The notes: a model not told the origin generated them from the sequence alone. A DNA stretch of 14,860 nucleotides from Marinosulfonomonas sp. (GCA_026989405.1 JALSJL010000307.1:1-14860); one strand, 5' to 3'. Counted from the first letter of the stretch, positions 1 to 7,957 are shown. Numbers and translations are program-made.

Positions 1-480
1 CTGGTGGCGGCGGCAATCGATGGCATCGGCGATCCCTTCGCCATTCACGGCTTTGCCTCTGACGGGCGTCATGACGTGCAGTATTACCGCTACAAGGACT
101 TCGAGCAGAACCTCGATGCCGAGGCGAAAAGCCGTCTTGCCGGCATGAAGGGCGGGCTTTCGACGCGCATGGGGGCGGCGATGCGCCATGCCGGGCACCA
201 CCTGCGGATGCGCCCGGAAAAGCACAAGCTGCTCCTCATCGTCACCGATGGCGAACCTGCCGACATAGACGAGCGTGACCCGCAGTATCTGCGACTGGAC
301 ACGAAAAAGGCCGTGCAGGAACTGGCAAAGGAAGGTGTGCACAGCTATTGCCTGACGCTCGACCCGGAAGCAGACCGCTATGTGGCCCGCATCTTCGGCG
401 ACAGCAACTATACCATTGTCGACCAGGTCGAACGCCTCCCAGAGAAGCTGCCGCGCCTGTTTGCCGCGCTTACCGGCTAG
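1..480 (+). CDS. cbbO: CbbO-type Rubisco activase subunit, C-terminal VWA domain (5' truncated)
   Basis: The reading frame is open from the window edge to TAG at 478-480, so only the last ~159 residues are present. They form the C-terminal half of a von Willebrand factor A domain: a STRMGAAMRHA segment (MIDAS threonine region), then hydrophobic LLLIVTDGEP with the MIDAS aspartate, then DIDERDPQYLRLDTKKAV and the closing LPEKLPRLFAALTG. CbbO partners with the AAA+ protein CbbQ; together they remodel inhibited Rubisco, with the VWA domain contacting Rubisco. The related NorD/NirQ-partner family usually reads TDGKPNDID followed by EGRYGIEDT, whereas ERDPQYLR and NYTIVD plus VERLPEKLP are CbbO-like from memory. 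NorD is the main alternative. The start, the DxSxS motif and any cbbQ lie outside the window. The following gene begins 143 bp downstream. Confidence 0.78.
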   Translation: MVAAAIDGIGDPFAIHGFASDGRHDVQYYRYKDFEQNLDAEAKSRLAGMKGGLSTRMGAAMRHAGHHLRMRPEKHKLLLIVTDGEPADIDERDPQYLRLDTKKAVQELAKEGVHSYCLTLDPEADRYVARIFGDSNYTIVDQVERLPEKLPRLFAALTG

Positions 481-623
481 CCAGACCACGGCAATCAACG
501 CGCAACAGGGCTTAACAAGAGACGCATTTCAACATATGATTGTTTGAATGCCTTTGGCTGCCTGCCCCTGCCATATTCCGGGGCCGGAACAGGCAAACGC
601 CGACCAGAACAGGGGAGCATCCC

Positions 624-1049
624 ATGTACAGACGTGTAAACAGCGGCCGTTTCATCGGCCTGACGACCTTCGGGATCGTCATCGTCATGGCGGTATTCAC
701 ATGGGTCATGTATGGCATGGCGCAGCAGGTCTTCGTGATGACGGACATCATGATGGAACTGAACGAAAGCATGAAATCGATGGTCGGCACCCAGACCAGC
801 ATGGCCGAAGACATGCACGCGATGGCGCAGAACATATCTGCGATGAACGGCAGCATGCAGGACATGACCGCCTCGATCACGACGATGAACGGCGACATCG
901 GCAACATGTCGACCACAATGGTTGTCCTGACCGACGCCATGCGCTCGATGGTCAGCGACATGAACCGCATGACCTACAGTGTCGGCAAGGCGACACATGC
1001 CATGACAAACCCGATGTCATACATGTGGGGCAACCCCTTCCCATTCTGA
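624..1049 (+). CDS. Small membrane protein with methionine-core coiled coil
   Basis: A 141-residue protein. ATG at 624 was chosen because AGGGGAG lies 6-7 nt upstream and the hydrophobic segment follows at the proper distance; an upstream in-frame ATG at 540 has no ribosome site and adds a non-hydrophobic leader. Residues 1-10 are basic and 11-31 form one transmembrane helix, so the rest is probably periplasmic by the positive-inside rule. From residue 39 to 116 the chain is a regular heptad: d positions 39, 46, 53, 60, 67, 74, 81, 88, 95, 102, 109 and 116 are all Met or Leu, and a positions from 43 to 113 are Met or Ile except Gln57. In total 25 of 141 residues are Met. The tail (117-141) ends in a Trp/Pro/Phe motif. 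I do not recognise a named family. The long heptads resemble the signalling helices of chemoreceptors or the stalks of oligomeric envelope proteins. Copper binding through Met is possible but untested. Confidence 0.82.
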   Translation: MYRRVNSGRFIGLTTFGIVIVMAVFTWVMYGMAQQVFVMTDIMMELNESMKSMVGTQTSMAEDMHAMAQNISAMNGSMQDMTASITTMNGDIGNMSTTMVVLTDAMRSMVSDMNRMTYSVGKATHAMTNPMSYMWGNPFPF

Positions 1050-1404
1050 GGCGCGAATCACTCAAGAAAATGCTGCCGACGGGCGTGCACGGCCTGCCCG
1101 CCGCTTGACCCAACGGAAAGCCGCAGGCGAAATCCTGGCTGCCGGCCTGATGCGGCCCCGAACCGGAACCGGACAGGGTGACGCGACATTAACCAATTGA
1201 AATTCAGCGTTAATCTGACACCGCCTCGGGCTCTTTGCGGGTTCATTCTTGCTCGGGCCAGACCCAAAACAGAACTTTATTACATTCTAACATTCGAATT
1301 TTTGATTTTTTGCGGGAAATACGCTACAAGCGCTGCATCGGTGTATGAGACAGTAATGTTATTTTGGCGCTTTGCCGACCGCAACGAACCTGACGGGGAG
1401 CACT
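1050..1404 (+). other. Intergenic region upstream of the RND adaptor gene
   Basis: 355 bp with no convincing gene. A GC stem CGGGC/GCCCG (1080-1084 with 1096-1100) with an 11-nt loop follows the Met-rich gene but has no T-run, so it is only a weak terminator candidate. A GGCC/GGCC stem lies near 1147-1157. From about 1265 to 1325 the composition turns clearly AT-rich, unlike the rest of the window, which suits a promoter region for the downstream cluster. An in-frame open stretch from 1197 crosses into the adaptor gene in another frame and has no ribosome site. Confidence 0.6.
1302..1330 (+). promoter_or_regulatory. Candidate sigma70-type promoter for the RND cluster
   Basis: TTGATT (1302-1307) and TACAAG (1325-1330) are separated by 17 nt within the AT-rich patch. 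Each hexamer matches the sigma70 consensus at four of six positions. Transcription would start near 1337 and give a leader of about 68 nt before the adaptor ATG. The call rests on spacing and base composition only; no operator palindrome is obvious. Confidence 0.3.
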
Positions 1405-2565
1405 ATGCAGGGACGTGGACGATACAGCTATTTTCGGGCGACCCTGATTGCCCTGGCCCTGGTTTCGGGACCTGCGGCACACAGCGGGTTTGCACAGGAA
1501 GCCACAACTCGTCAGTTTGAGACGGTTCGGGTTTCAACAACGACAACGGGTGGCGAAGCGACGATCGGCGGCACCGTGGTGCCCTTCAAGGAAGCAACCC
1601 TGACCGCGCAGATCCCGGGCCGGATTACCTTTCTGGCCGGCCAGGAGGGCGACAAGGCCAAATCCGGCGAGGTTCTGGTTCAGATCGACGACGACGACAT
1701 TCAGGCCCGGCGCCGGGCGGCCCTGGCCCAGATCGCCCAGGCCGAAGCCGCGCTGCGCAACTCCCAGATGCAATACTCCCGAGAACTTTACGCTCCGCGC
1801 GTTGACAGCCTCACCGGGTTTCCCGGCATGGGAGTCCCAACGCTCTTTGATCAGTTTTTCACCCGTGGCTTTGCCAACAACTTCGGAAACTCCAACACCG
1901 CGATCGAACGTCAGGCTGACCTGTATTCGCGCGGTGTCGGGATAAACACCGCGCAAAGCGCGCTGCTGCAGGCCCAGGCGCAGCTGGAAGCGCTGGACGC
2001 CCAGTTGCGCGACAGCCAGGCGATCGCTCCGTTTGACGGCATCATCATCCGCAAGATGGTCGAAATCGGCGACACCGTCCAACCCGGCATGCCATTGCTC
2101 GATTTCGCCTATACCGAATACCTGCGCGTCGAAGCCGAAGTTCCGGTGCGCCTTGCCGCCGGGCTGAGCGAAGACATGATCGTGCCGGCACGCCTCGACG
2201 TTGGCGGCGTCACGGTTGACGCAAAAGTTGCCCAGATTTTCCCGGTGGCCGACCCCAAGCGCCATACCGTGCGCGTCAAATTCGATCTGCCGATCGACAC
2301 TCCGGGCGGCCCTGGGATGTATGTCGAGGTCACGGTGCCCGACCCAACGGTTCCCTTGCGCACGCAATACGCAGTTCCGGCCGAAGCGCTGGTCTGGCGC
2401 GGTTCGCTGCCGTCCGTGTTCGTGATGAAGGATGGAAAGCCGTCCTTGCGACTGGTGCGGGTCGGCTACCCTTTGCCTGACGGGCGGGTCTCGGTGATAT
2501 CCGGCCTGTCCGGAAACGAAGAGGTCATTCTCAATCCACCTGCCAACCTGGTTTCGGGCGAGTAA
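1405..2565 (+). CDS. RND efflux periplasmic adaptor (membrane fusion protein)
   Basis: 386 residues. ATG at 1405 follows GGGGAG with 5-6 nt spacing and gives a signal peptide (basic start, hydrophobic ALIALALVSGPAA-like core) with probable cleavage at GFA|QEA near residue 30; an upstream ATG at 1372 lacks both. The order is typical of the HlyD/AcrA family: first lipoyl half-motif (about 52-93), alpha-hairpin (about 95-200), second lipoyl half (APFDGIIIRKMVEIGDTVQPG), beta-barrel, and a membrane-proximal domain ending in SGLSGNEEVILNP. It should link the RND permease encoded 85 bp downstream to an outer-membrane channel, which is not encoded in the window. Oddity: residues about 128-165 insert a Gly/Phe/Asn-rich stretch (GFPGMG, FDQFFTRGFANNF) at or near the hairpin tip, where the channel-contacting motif normally sits. 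No N-terminal lipobox cysteine is present. Confidence 0.9.
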   Translation: MQGRGRYSYFRATLIALALVSGPAAHSGFAQEATTRQFETVRVSTTTTGGEATIGGTVVPFKEATLTAQIPGRITFLAGQEGDKAKSGEVLVQIDDDDIQARRRAALAQIAQAEAALRNSQMQYSRELYAPRVDSLTGFPGMGVPTLFDQFFTRGFANNFGNSNTAIERQADLYSRGVGINTAQSALLQAQAQLEALDAQLRDSQAIAPFDGIIIRKMVEIGDTVQPGMPLLDFAYTEYLRVEAEVPVRLAAGLSEDMIVPARLDVGGVTVDAKVAQIFPVADPKRHTVRVKFDLPIDTPGGPGMYVEVTVPDPTVPLRTQYAVPAEALVWRGSLPSVFVMKDGKPSLRLVRVGYPLPDGRVSVISGLSGNEEVILNPPANLVSGE

Positions 2566-2650
2566 GCAGATCAAGGAAAAATGACACCCCCCGCATCTGT
2601 CGGGACGCGAATTTGGAAGGGAGGCCGACATCGCAAGCGATCTGGATAAC

Positions 2651-5600
2651 ATGCAAGGTAGCGATACCGGTGCGATGACGGGCCTCGGGTTGGCGGGCAA
2701 CCTTGCCAGGGGGTTCATCAATTCGCCGCTGTCGCCACTGTTGCTGGTCGCCTGTCTGGCGCTTGGGCTGATGGGACTTGCCCTGACACCGCGCCAGGAA
2801 GATCCGCAGATTTCGGTGCCCATGGTGGACATCTTCTTTTCCTATCATGGCGCATCATCCGAACAGGTTGCCTCGCTTGCCACCGATCCGCTGGAACGGC
2901 TGATGTCGGAAATTCCCGGCGTGGATCACGTTTATTCCGCATCGCAGCGCGATGGCGCCATGGTCACGGTCCAGTTCGACGTCGGCGAGGAAATGGGGCC
3001 GTCGCTGGTCAAACTGAACGCCAAGATACAATCCAACCTCGACAAGATCCCGCCCGGCGTGTCGATGCCGCTGATCAAGCCCAAGGGTGTCGACGATGTG
3101 CCGGTTGTCACCCTGACCCTGTGGTCGCATGATGTCGACGAGGCGGCGCTGCGTGCGCTGGGGCTTGATGTTCTGCAACGGCTCAAGGAAATCGAAACCA
3201 CCTCGCAGAGTTTTGTTGTCGGAGGACGCTCGGAAGCCATCAAGGTCGAGGTGTTTCCCGAGCGCCTGGCCGGGTTCGGCATCGGGCTGGACCAGATTGC
3301 GCAGACAATTCACGCCGCCAACTCGGAACGCGCCGTGGGCGTTGTCGAAACCGGCGAAACGACGTTTTCCCTGCAGACCGGGGCATTCCTGCAGACCGCG
3401 CGGGATGTCGAAAACCTGATGATTGGCGTGCGTGACGGCCTGCCGACCTACATTCGCGACGTCGCGTTGGTCACCGAAAGCACCGATGATCCGACGGATG
3501 TCGTGAACTACTACACTGGCCCGGCCTACGATGAGATGTCCCACAGCGCAGAGCTGGGCTTTGATGCCGAAGAACGCGCCCCGGTGGGAGCCCAGGCCGT
3601 CACCCTTGCGATCTCGAAAAAGTCGGGCACCAACGGCGTCAGCGTGGCCAATGACGTGCTGGACTATGTCGAGGGGCTGAAGGGCAGCCTGATCCCTGAC
3701 AACGTGAATGTCGAGGTCACGCGCAACTACGGCGAAACGGCCAATGAAAAGGTCAACGAGCTGATCTTCAAGTTGTTCGTGGTCACCGGCGCGGTAACCC
3801 TGCTGATCTGGGCCGCCCTGGGCCTGCGTGCGGCAACCGTGGTTCTGGTCGTCATCCCGATCGTGATCCTGCTTACGGTTTTTGCGGCGTGGTTGCTGGG
3901 CTATACCATCGACCGGGTCTCGCTGTTTGCCCTGATCTTCTCGATCGGCATCCTGGTGGATGACGCCATCGTGGTCGTCGAAAACATCTATCGCCGCTGG
4001 CTGTTGCAGGGCGAATGCACCGGCGAATGCAATGTCGATGCGGTTCGCGAGGTGGGCAACCCGACGATCCTGGCGACGCTGACCGTCATTGCCGCGCTGT
4101 TGCCGATGGGCTTTGTCACCGGAATGATGGGCCCCTACATGGAGCCGATCCCGGCGCTTGGCTCGGTTGCCATGATCCTGTCGCTGTTTGCCGCCTTCAT
4201 TTTCACCCCCTGGCTGGCGCAACGCATTCGCCCGTCGCTGAAGGCCCTGGAACGGGCACAGGCCAAAGAGCACAAGCAGGCCGAAGCACTGGAAAGCCTT
4301 TTTGACTGGCTGCTCGTGCCGCTCCTGGAAAGCCTGCGCAAGGCACGGATTTTCAAGCTTGTCTTGTGGGCCGTTCTCTTGTTGAGCCTTGCGCTGTTTT
4401 ACACCCAAAGCGTCACCGTCAAGATGCTGCCGAAAGACAACAAGCCGGAATACAACGTCACGATAAACATGCCGGAAGGCACGCCGCTGCCGGAGACTGC
4501 GAATGTGGCTGCACGGCTTGCCGAAAAGCTTCGTGAACTGCCCGAGGTCACCGCGCTGCAATCCTACATCGGCGCGGCAAGCCCGTTCAATTTCAACGGC
4601 CTTGTTCGCCACACCTACCTGCGCGACAAAAGCTGGATGGCCGACATCCAGGTGCAGTTGACGCCCAAGCATGAGCGTGATCGCTCGTCGCAGGAGCTTG
4701 CCGTCATCACCCGCGAAATGCTGACGCCGATTGCACAGGGCATGGGCGCCAGGATCGAAGTCATCGAGATGCCACCCGGCCCGCCGGTCCTGCAAACCAT
4801 GGTGGCCGAGATTTACGGCCCCGACGCCGAAACGCGCCGGCAGGTGGCGCGCGATGTGGAACAGCTTTTCGCCATTGCCGAAACCATTGTCGATGAAGAC
4901 AGCTATCTGCAGGATCCGTATGATGCCTGGCGGTTCGTGATCGACCGCGAAAAGGCCTCACGGCTGGGCGTGTCGGTTGACGACATCAACCGGCAGCTGG
5001 AAATGGCCCTGGGCGGCTACCGTCTGGGCGATGTGAAGGCCGAACGCGCGCTGGAACCGAAGTTCATCTACCTGCAGATGCCCTACGCGCTTCGCGGCCA
5101 GTTCGGCCGGCTGGGACAATTGCCGGTGCCCTCGGCCAGCGGCGAACTGATCCCGCTGACTTCCCTTGGAAAATTCGAACAGTATCGCATCGACGATCCG
5201 GTCTATCACAAGGATCTGCGCCCGGTGGAATATGTCACAGGCGATGTGACGGGCAAACTGGGGGCGCCGATCTATGCCATTCTCGAAATGGAAGACCTGC
5301 TGGATGAATACACGGCCCCTGATGGTGTTCGTGTCGACACCAACTATATCGGCCCTCCGGCCCCCGATCACCTGAACTCGGCGCTGGAATGGACGGGCGA
5401 GTGGACCGTGACCTACGTCACCTTCCGCGACATGGGCGCCGCGTTCATGGTTGCATTGATCCTGATCTACATCCTCGTGGTCTGGGAATTCGGCAACTTT
5501 CGCTTGCCAGGCATCATCATGGCCCCCATTCCATTGACCCTGATCGGCATCGTGCCGGGCCACTGGCTGTTTGGAGCCTCGTTCACGGCCACCTCGATGA

Positions 5601-6493
5601 TCGGCTTCATTGCTCTGGCCGGCATCATCGTGCGCAATTCGATCCTGCTCGTCGATTTTTCACGCCATGCGGTTGCCGAGGGCATGGAGGTCAAGGACGC
5701 TGTCCTCTATGCGGTGCGCACACGCACGCGCCCGATCATCATTACAGCGCTGGCCCTGATCATCGGATCGTCCGTCATCCTGTCTGACCCGATCTTTCAG
5801 GGCATGGCCATATCGCTGATGATGGGCGGCCTGGTCTCGACCCTGCTGACGCTGGTCGTGATACCGTTGGGCTGCGTGAAAAGTGGCACGTCGGGTCTGT
5901 TGGCGGGCGCGCCAGGCGGTCCGGGGCCGGCGCCCTTGGTGTCCGGTTCGGCATCAGAGACCCCAAGCGATGCCAGCGCGCGGGAACGCACGGGCAAGAA
6001 CCGTCTGGGATCACTCCTTTCAGGGGTCGGCGACCTGTTGCTGATGGCACTTGAAGCCGCCTGGTTTGTTCTTGCCGGGCTGGTGAAATTCCTGGCCGGT
6101 CTGGTTGGCGGACGCAAAGGCAAGACAAGCGCTGCCAGCGCGGCGGCAGTGCGCGCGCCGGCCCCTGCTTCGGCTCCGGCCCCCGCCCCTGCTCCTGCTC
6201 CTGCTCCTGCTCCTGCTGAAAAGCCGAAAAAGGTTCGCAAGCAAGATGCAAGCGCCGCTGTGTCCCAGGCCGTCGCCCGGAAGAAAACAGAACGAACGCG
6301 AGCAACAAGGAAGCCGGCGACCAAACCCGATCCCAAACCAGCGTCGACACCCAAACCCAAGCCCGCCGCCAAAAAGGCGGCAGCCGCAAAACCTGCGACG
6401 AAACCCAATTCAACCACCACGACCCCGCGCAAGACGAAAACCGCAGGCCGTCGTGGAATCCGGCTCAAGAAGCCGGATGGAAACCGAAACTGA
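2651..6493 (+). CDS. RND-family permease with long basic C-terminal extension
   Basis: 1280 residues from ATG 2651. A proton-driven RND pump of the HAE1/HME-like type: TM1 at 29-45, followed by QEDPQISVPMVDI and the YHGASSEQV signature; periplasmic porter domain; TM2-6 with FSIGILVDDAIVVVENI, whose Asp437-Asp438 pair is the family's proton-relay site in TM4; TM7 near 570; second porter domain; TM8-12 from about 928 to 1072 (GIIVRNSILLVDFSRHA). A normal RND protein would end near 1075. Here about 205 residues follow: a Gly/Ser linker, a hydrophobic segment (about 1121-1155), an Ala-Pro repeat (1169-1189) and a Lys/Pro/Ala/Thr tail resembling histone H1. The start is uncertain: GGAGG at 2620-2624 is 26 nt from ATG 2651 but 5 nt from an in-frame ATC at 2630. 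The second ATG at 2675 also fits. The substrate is unknown; heavy-metal specificity is not evident. Confidence 0.93.
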   Translation: MQGSDTGAMTGLGLAGNLARGFINSPLSPLLLVACLALGLMGLALTPRQEDPQISVPMVDIFFSYHGASSEQVASLATDPLERLMSEIPGVDHVYSASQRDGAMVTVQFDVGEEMGPSLVKLNAKIQSNLDKIPPGVSMPLIKPKGVDDVPVVTLTLWSHDVDEAALRALGLDVLQRLKEIETTSQSFVVGGRSEAIKVEVFPERLAGFGIGLDQIAQTIHAANSERAVGVVETGETTFSLQTGAFLQTARDVENLMIGVRDGLPTYIRDVALVTESTDDPTDVVNYYTGPAYDEMSHSAELGFDAEERAPVGAQAVTLAISKKSGTNGVSVANDVLDYVEGLKGSLIPDNVNVEVTRNYGETANEKVNELIFKLFVVTGAVTLLIWAALGLRAATVVLVVIPIVILLTVFAAWLLGYTIDRVSLFALIFSIGILVDDAIVVVENIYRRWLLQGECTGECNVDAVREVGNPTILATLTVIAALLPMGFVTGMMGPYMEPIPALGSVAMILSLFAAFIFTPWLAQRIRPSLKALERAQAKEHKQAEALESLFDWLLVPLLESLRKARIFKLVLWAVLLLSLALFYTQSVTVKMLPKDNKPEYNVTINMPEGTPLPETANVAARLAEKLRELPEVTALQSYIGAASPFNFNGLVRHTYLRDKSWMADIQVQLTPKHERDRSSQELAVITREMLTPIAQGMGARIEVIEMPPGPPVLQTMVAEIYGPDAETRRQVARDVEQLFAIAETIVDEDSYLQDPYDAWRFVIDREKASRLGVSVDDINRQLEMALGGYRLGDVKAERALEPKFIYLQMPYALRGQFGRLGQLPVPSASGELIPLTSLGKFEQYRIDDPVYHKDLRPVEYVTGDVTGKLGAPIYAILEMEDLLDEYTAPDGVRVDTNYIGPPAPDHLNSALEWTGEWTVTYVTFRDMGAAFMVALILIYILVVWEFGNFRLPGIIMAPIPLTLIGIVPGHWLFGASFTATSMIGFIALAGIIVRNSILLVDFSRHAVAEGMEVKDAVLYAVRTRTRPIIITALALIIGSSVILSDPIFQGMAISLMMGGLVSTLLTLVVIPLGCVKSGTSGLLAGAPGGPGPAPLVSGSASETPSDASARERTGKNRLGSLLSGVGDLLLMALEAAWFVLAGLVKFLAGLVGGRKGKTSAASAAAVRAPAPASAPAPAPAPAPAPAPAEKPKKVRKQDASAAVSQAVARKKTERTRATRKPATKPDPKPASTPKPKPAAKKAAAAKPATKPNSTTTTPRKTKTAGRRGIRLKKPDGNRN
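6155..6217 (+). repeat. In-frame Ala-Pro hexamer repeat (GCTCCT-type)
   Basis: Ten consecutive six-base units of the form GCN-CCN (one is GCT-TCG) run from 6155 and end in a lone GCT. Units at 6191-6214 are four identical GCTCCT copies. It encodes an Ala-Pro stiff linker in the C-terminal extension of the RND permease, between its extra hydrophobic segment and the basic tail. Unit length is a multiple of three, so slippage changes linker length without a frameshift. Confidence 0.9.
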
Positions 6494-6504
6494 GGAGACC
6501 AGGA

Positions 6505-7236
6505 ATGCTACGCAACCGTCCATCCGCCTTCGGTCTCGCAACGCTTGTCAGCCTGGCGCTCGCGCCCATGGCAACCGCGCAGTCAGCCATGGATCCGCGC
6601 CCGGTTCCCGGGCCATATCCTGCGGCGCGCCCGCCATCAGAGCAACCGGCAAGCCCGGCTGGTCAGCCCATGCCGAATGCAGACCGGCAACCGGGCATGA
6701 CTGCGACGGCGGCGCCCACCGGACGGCCAAGATATGCTCCGGCCATTCCCTATTGGATGAAAGCACCGGCTCGACCGGACAGTGCGGGGGCGGCTGCAAA
6801 CGCGCCGGCCCAATCCAGCGGCGGCGCGTCAACCGGAGCGTCGATTGGGGCGCAGATCGGCGCCGGCGGCTCCTTTTCCGGCGGCGGCCAGGGGCAGGCC
6901 CAAAATGGATCATTCGGGCAACCTGGCCGTTTTGGCGTCGTCTCGCCCGGCTATTTTCCGGGCTATGCAACCCAGCCCGGCGCATCGCCACAGAGCCGGC
7001 AACCGGCCAGTCAGCCGCAACCGGCGCAGCAGTGGGCGCCGCAACAGCAACAGCCGCGATACTATCCGCCCTATCCGCCGCAATATGCCCAACCCTACGG
7101 CCAGCCTTACGCGGCAACGCCATGGGGCGCGCCATCACCCTGGCAGACGGCACCCTGGGGTGGGAACTGGGGGGCACCCACGCCCGGCTATGGCGGCTAT
7201 CCGCAATCAAACTGGCAACCGCCGCAATCGCGCTAA
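6505..7236 (+). CDS. Exported Pro/Gln/Ala/Tyr-rich low-complexity protein
   Basis: 243 residues, starting 11 bp after the permease stop; GAGGAG at 6492-6497 overlaps that stop and is 7 nt from ATG 6505, implying coupled translation. The signal peptide is clear (LATLVSLALAPMATA) with cleavage expected at ATA|QSA near residue 26. The mature chain is low complexity: Pro/Ala/Gln-rich 30-105 with a short conserved-looking IPYWMKAP near 81-88, Gly/Ser-rich 105-130, and a Gln/Tyr/Pro/Trp-rich end with QQQQP, YYPPYPPQY and repeated PW/NWG motifs. There is no cysteine and no recognisable enzyme domain. The composition resembles structural coat or matrix proteins. With the two genes downstream it forms a trio of exported Tyr/Gly/Pro-rich proteins. 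Function not recognised; a sulfur-globule-associated or extracellular structural role is inference. Confidence 0.82.
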   Translation: MLRNRPSAFGLATLVSLALAPMATAQSAMDPRPVPGPYPAARPPSEQPASPAGQPMPNADRQPGMTATAAPTGRPRYAPAIPYWMKAPARPDSAGAAANAPAQSSGGASTGASIGAQIGAGGSFSGGGQGQAQNGSFGQPGRFGVVSPGYFPGYATQPGASPQSRQPASQPQPAQQWAPQQQQPRYYPPYPPQYAQPYGQPYAATPWGAPSPWQTAPWGGNWGAPTPGYGGYPQSNWQPPQSR

Positions 7237-7252
7237 GGCCTGAGGACAAGTG

Positions 7253-7846
7253 ATGAAGCAACGGCGAAAGACCTTGGAAAGGCATCTGGCAGCGGCTACG
7301 GCCGGTGCGCTGGCATGCCTGATGCCGTATGCCTCTCTTGCCCTGGCGCAGGGCAACCCCTGGGCACCGAGAGTTTCCGGACAAGCCCAGCCGGCGATGC
7401 CCGAAACATCGGGAAAGCCCAGGTATTATCAGGAACCCATCGTCGAGCAGCCTAAACCGCTGGCCAATTCGAATACGCCAAGCCGGTTTGCTCCTGACGA
7501 TCTCGACCAGCGTTTGGCCACCGGCCAATCACTGGACTACGGCATTCCAGGCACCGGCGTGCCGGGCTTGGCGGTACCGGCCACTCCCCTGGCCACACCG
7601 CTGCAAACCCCGGCAGCACCGATCGCCGGGCCGGTGCCGGGCCTTGTGCCCGGCACCGTACCGGTACCCGGTTTTGGGGCGGGCGTCTATCCTCCGGGCT
7701 ATGGCCTTGGCTACCCGGCCTATGGCGCCACCCCGTTTGCAGGGCCTGGATACCCCGGCGCATATGGCGGCTACTGGCCGCCGCCGGGAAACCCGACCGG
7801 AGGCTTTTTCCCGGGGACCGGCTATTCCCCGTTCGGCTTCTGGTAA
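7253..7846 (+). CDS. Exported Pro/Gly/Tyr-rich protein ending in PFGFW
   Basis: 197 residues. ATG 7253 is preferred to the adjacent GTG 7250, since GAGG at 7242-7245 is 7 nt from the ATG. The signal peptide is 1-32 with a long basic start (KQRRKTLERH) and cleavage at ALA|QGN. The mature part has an N-terminal region with KPRYYQEPIVEQPKPL and SRFAPDDLDQRL (about 56-88) that looks like the only ordered piece. Then come Pro/Val/Gly repeats (PGLVPGTVPVPG) and a Tyr/Gly/Pro C-terminus ending in aromatic SPFGFW. There is no cysteine in the mature chain. Spacing to the previous gene is 16 bp. I do not recognise a family; its layout (export signal, short conserved patch, flexible Gly/Tyr/Pro tail) parallels its two neighbours and suggests a shared extracytoplasmic assembly. 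Confidence 0.82.
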   Translation: MKQRRKTLERHLAAATAGALACLMPYASLALAQGNPWAPRVSGQAQPAMPETSGKPRYYQEPIVEQPKPLANSNTPSRFAPDDLDQRLATGQSLDYGIPGTGVPGLAVPATPLATPLQTPAAPIAGPVPGLVPGTVPVPGFGAGVYPPGYGLGYPAYGATPFAGPGYPGAYGGYWPPPGNPTGGFFPGTGYSPFGFW

Positions 7847-7957
7847 CACTGAACGATTTTGCGATGCACTCCCAAGCGCAAGCAAAACTGGATACCGGCA
7901 AACGTCCCGAGGCTGGTTCCGCGAACTCAAATTCGGGACATACTAAGGAGACTAGAC

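Noticed and set aside
1..480. NorD (nitric oxide reductase activation) as identity of the first gene
   Set aside because: The MIDAS region reads TDGEPADIDERDPQYLR and the end reads FGDSNYTIVD...VERLPEKLP, closer to CbbO as I know the two families. The N-terminal part that would settle it is missing, so NorD stays a minor alternative.
540..623. Intrinsic terminator or promoter between cbbO and the Met-rich gene
   Set aside because: An imperfect inverted repeat (GCCTG 560-564 with CAGGC 590-594, CCCC with GGGG inside) exists but has an unpaired bulge and no T-run, and no -35/-10 pair has acceptable spacing.
548..1108. Alternative His/Asp-rich frame over the Met-rich gene
   Set aside because: The heptad, signal-anchor helix and ribosome site all belong to the frame starting at 624. 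The His-rich reading is a shift of ATG-rich codons.
1197..1520. Open frame crossing the promoter region into the adaptor gene
   Set aside because: It has no ribosome site, overlaps the adaptor signal peptide in another frame, and its composition changes abruptly at the coding boundary.
2855..4795. Very long open frame on the minus strand under the RND permease
   Set aside because: Its translation is rich in Arg/His/Gln/Asp without domain pattern, and it mirrors the codon bias of the strong RND gene. It is a GC-rich antisense shadow.
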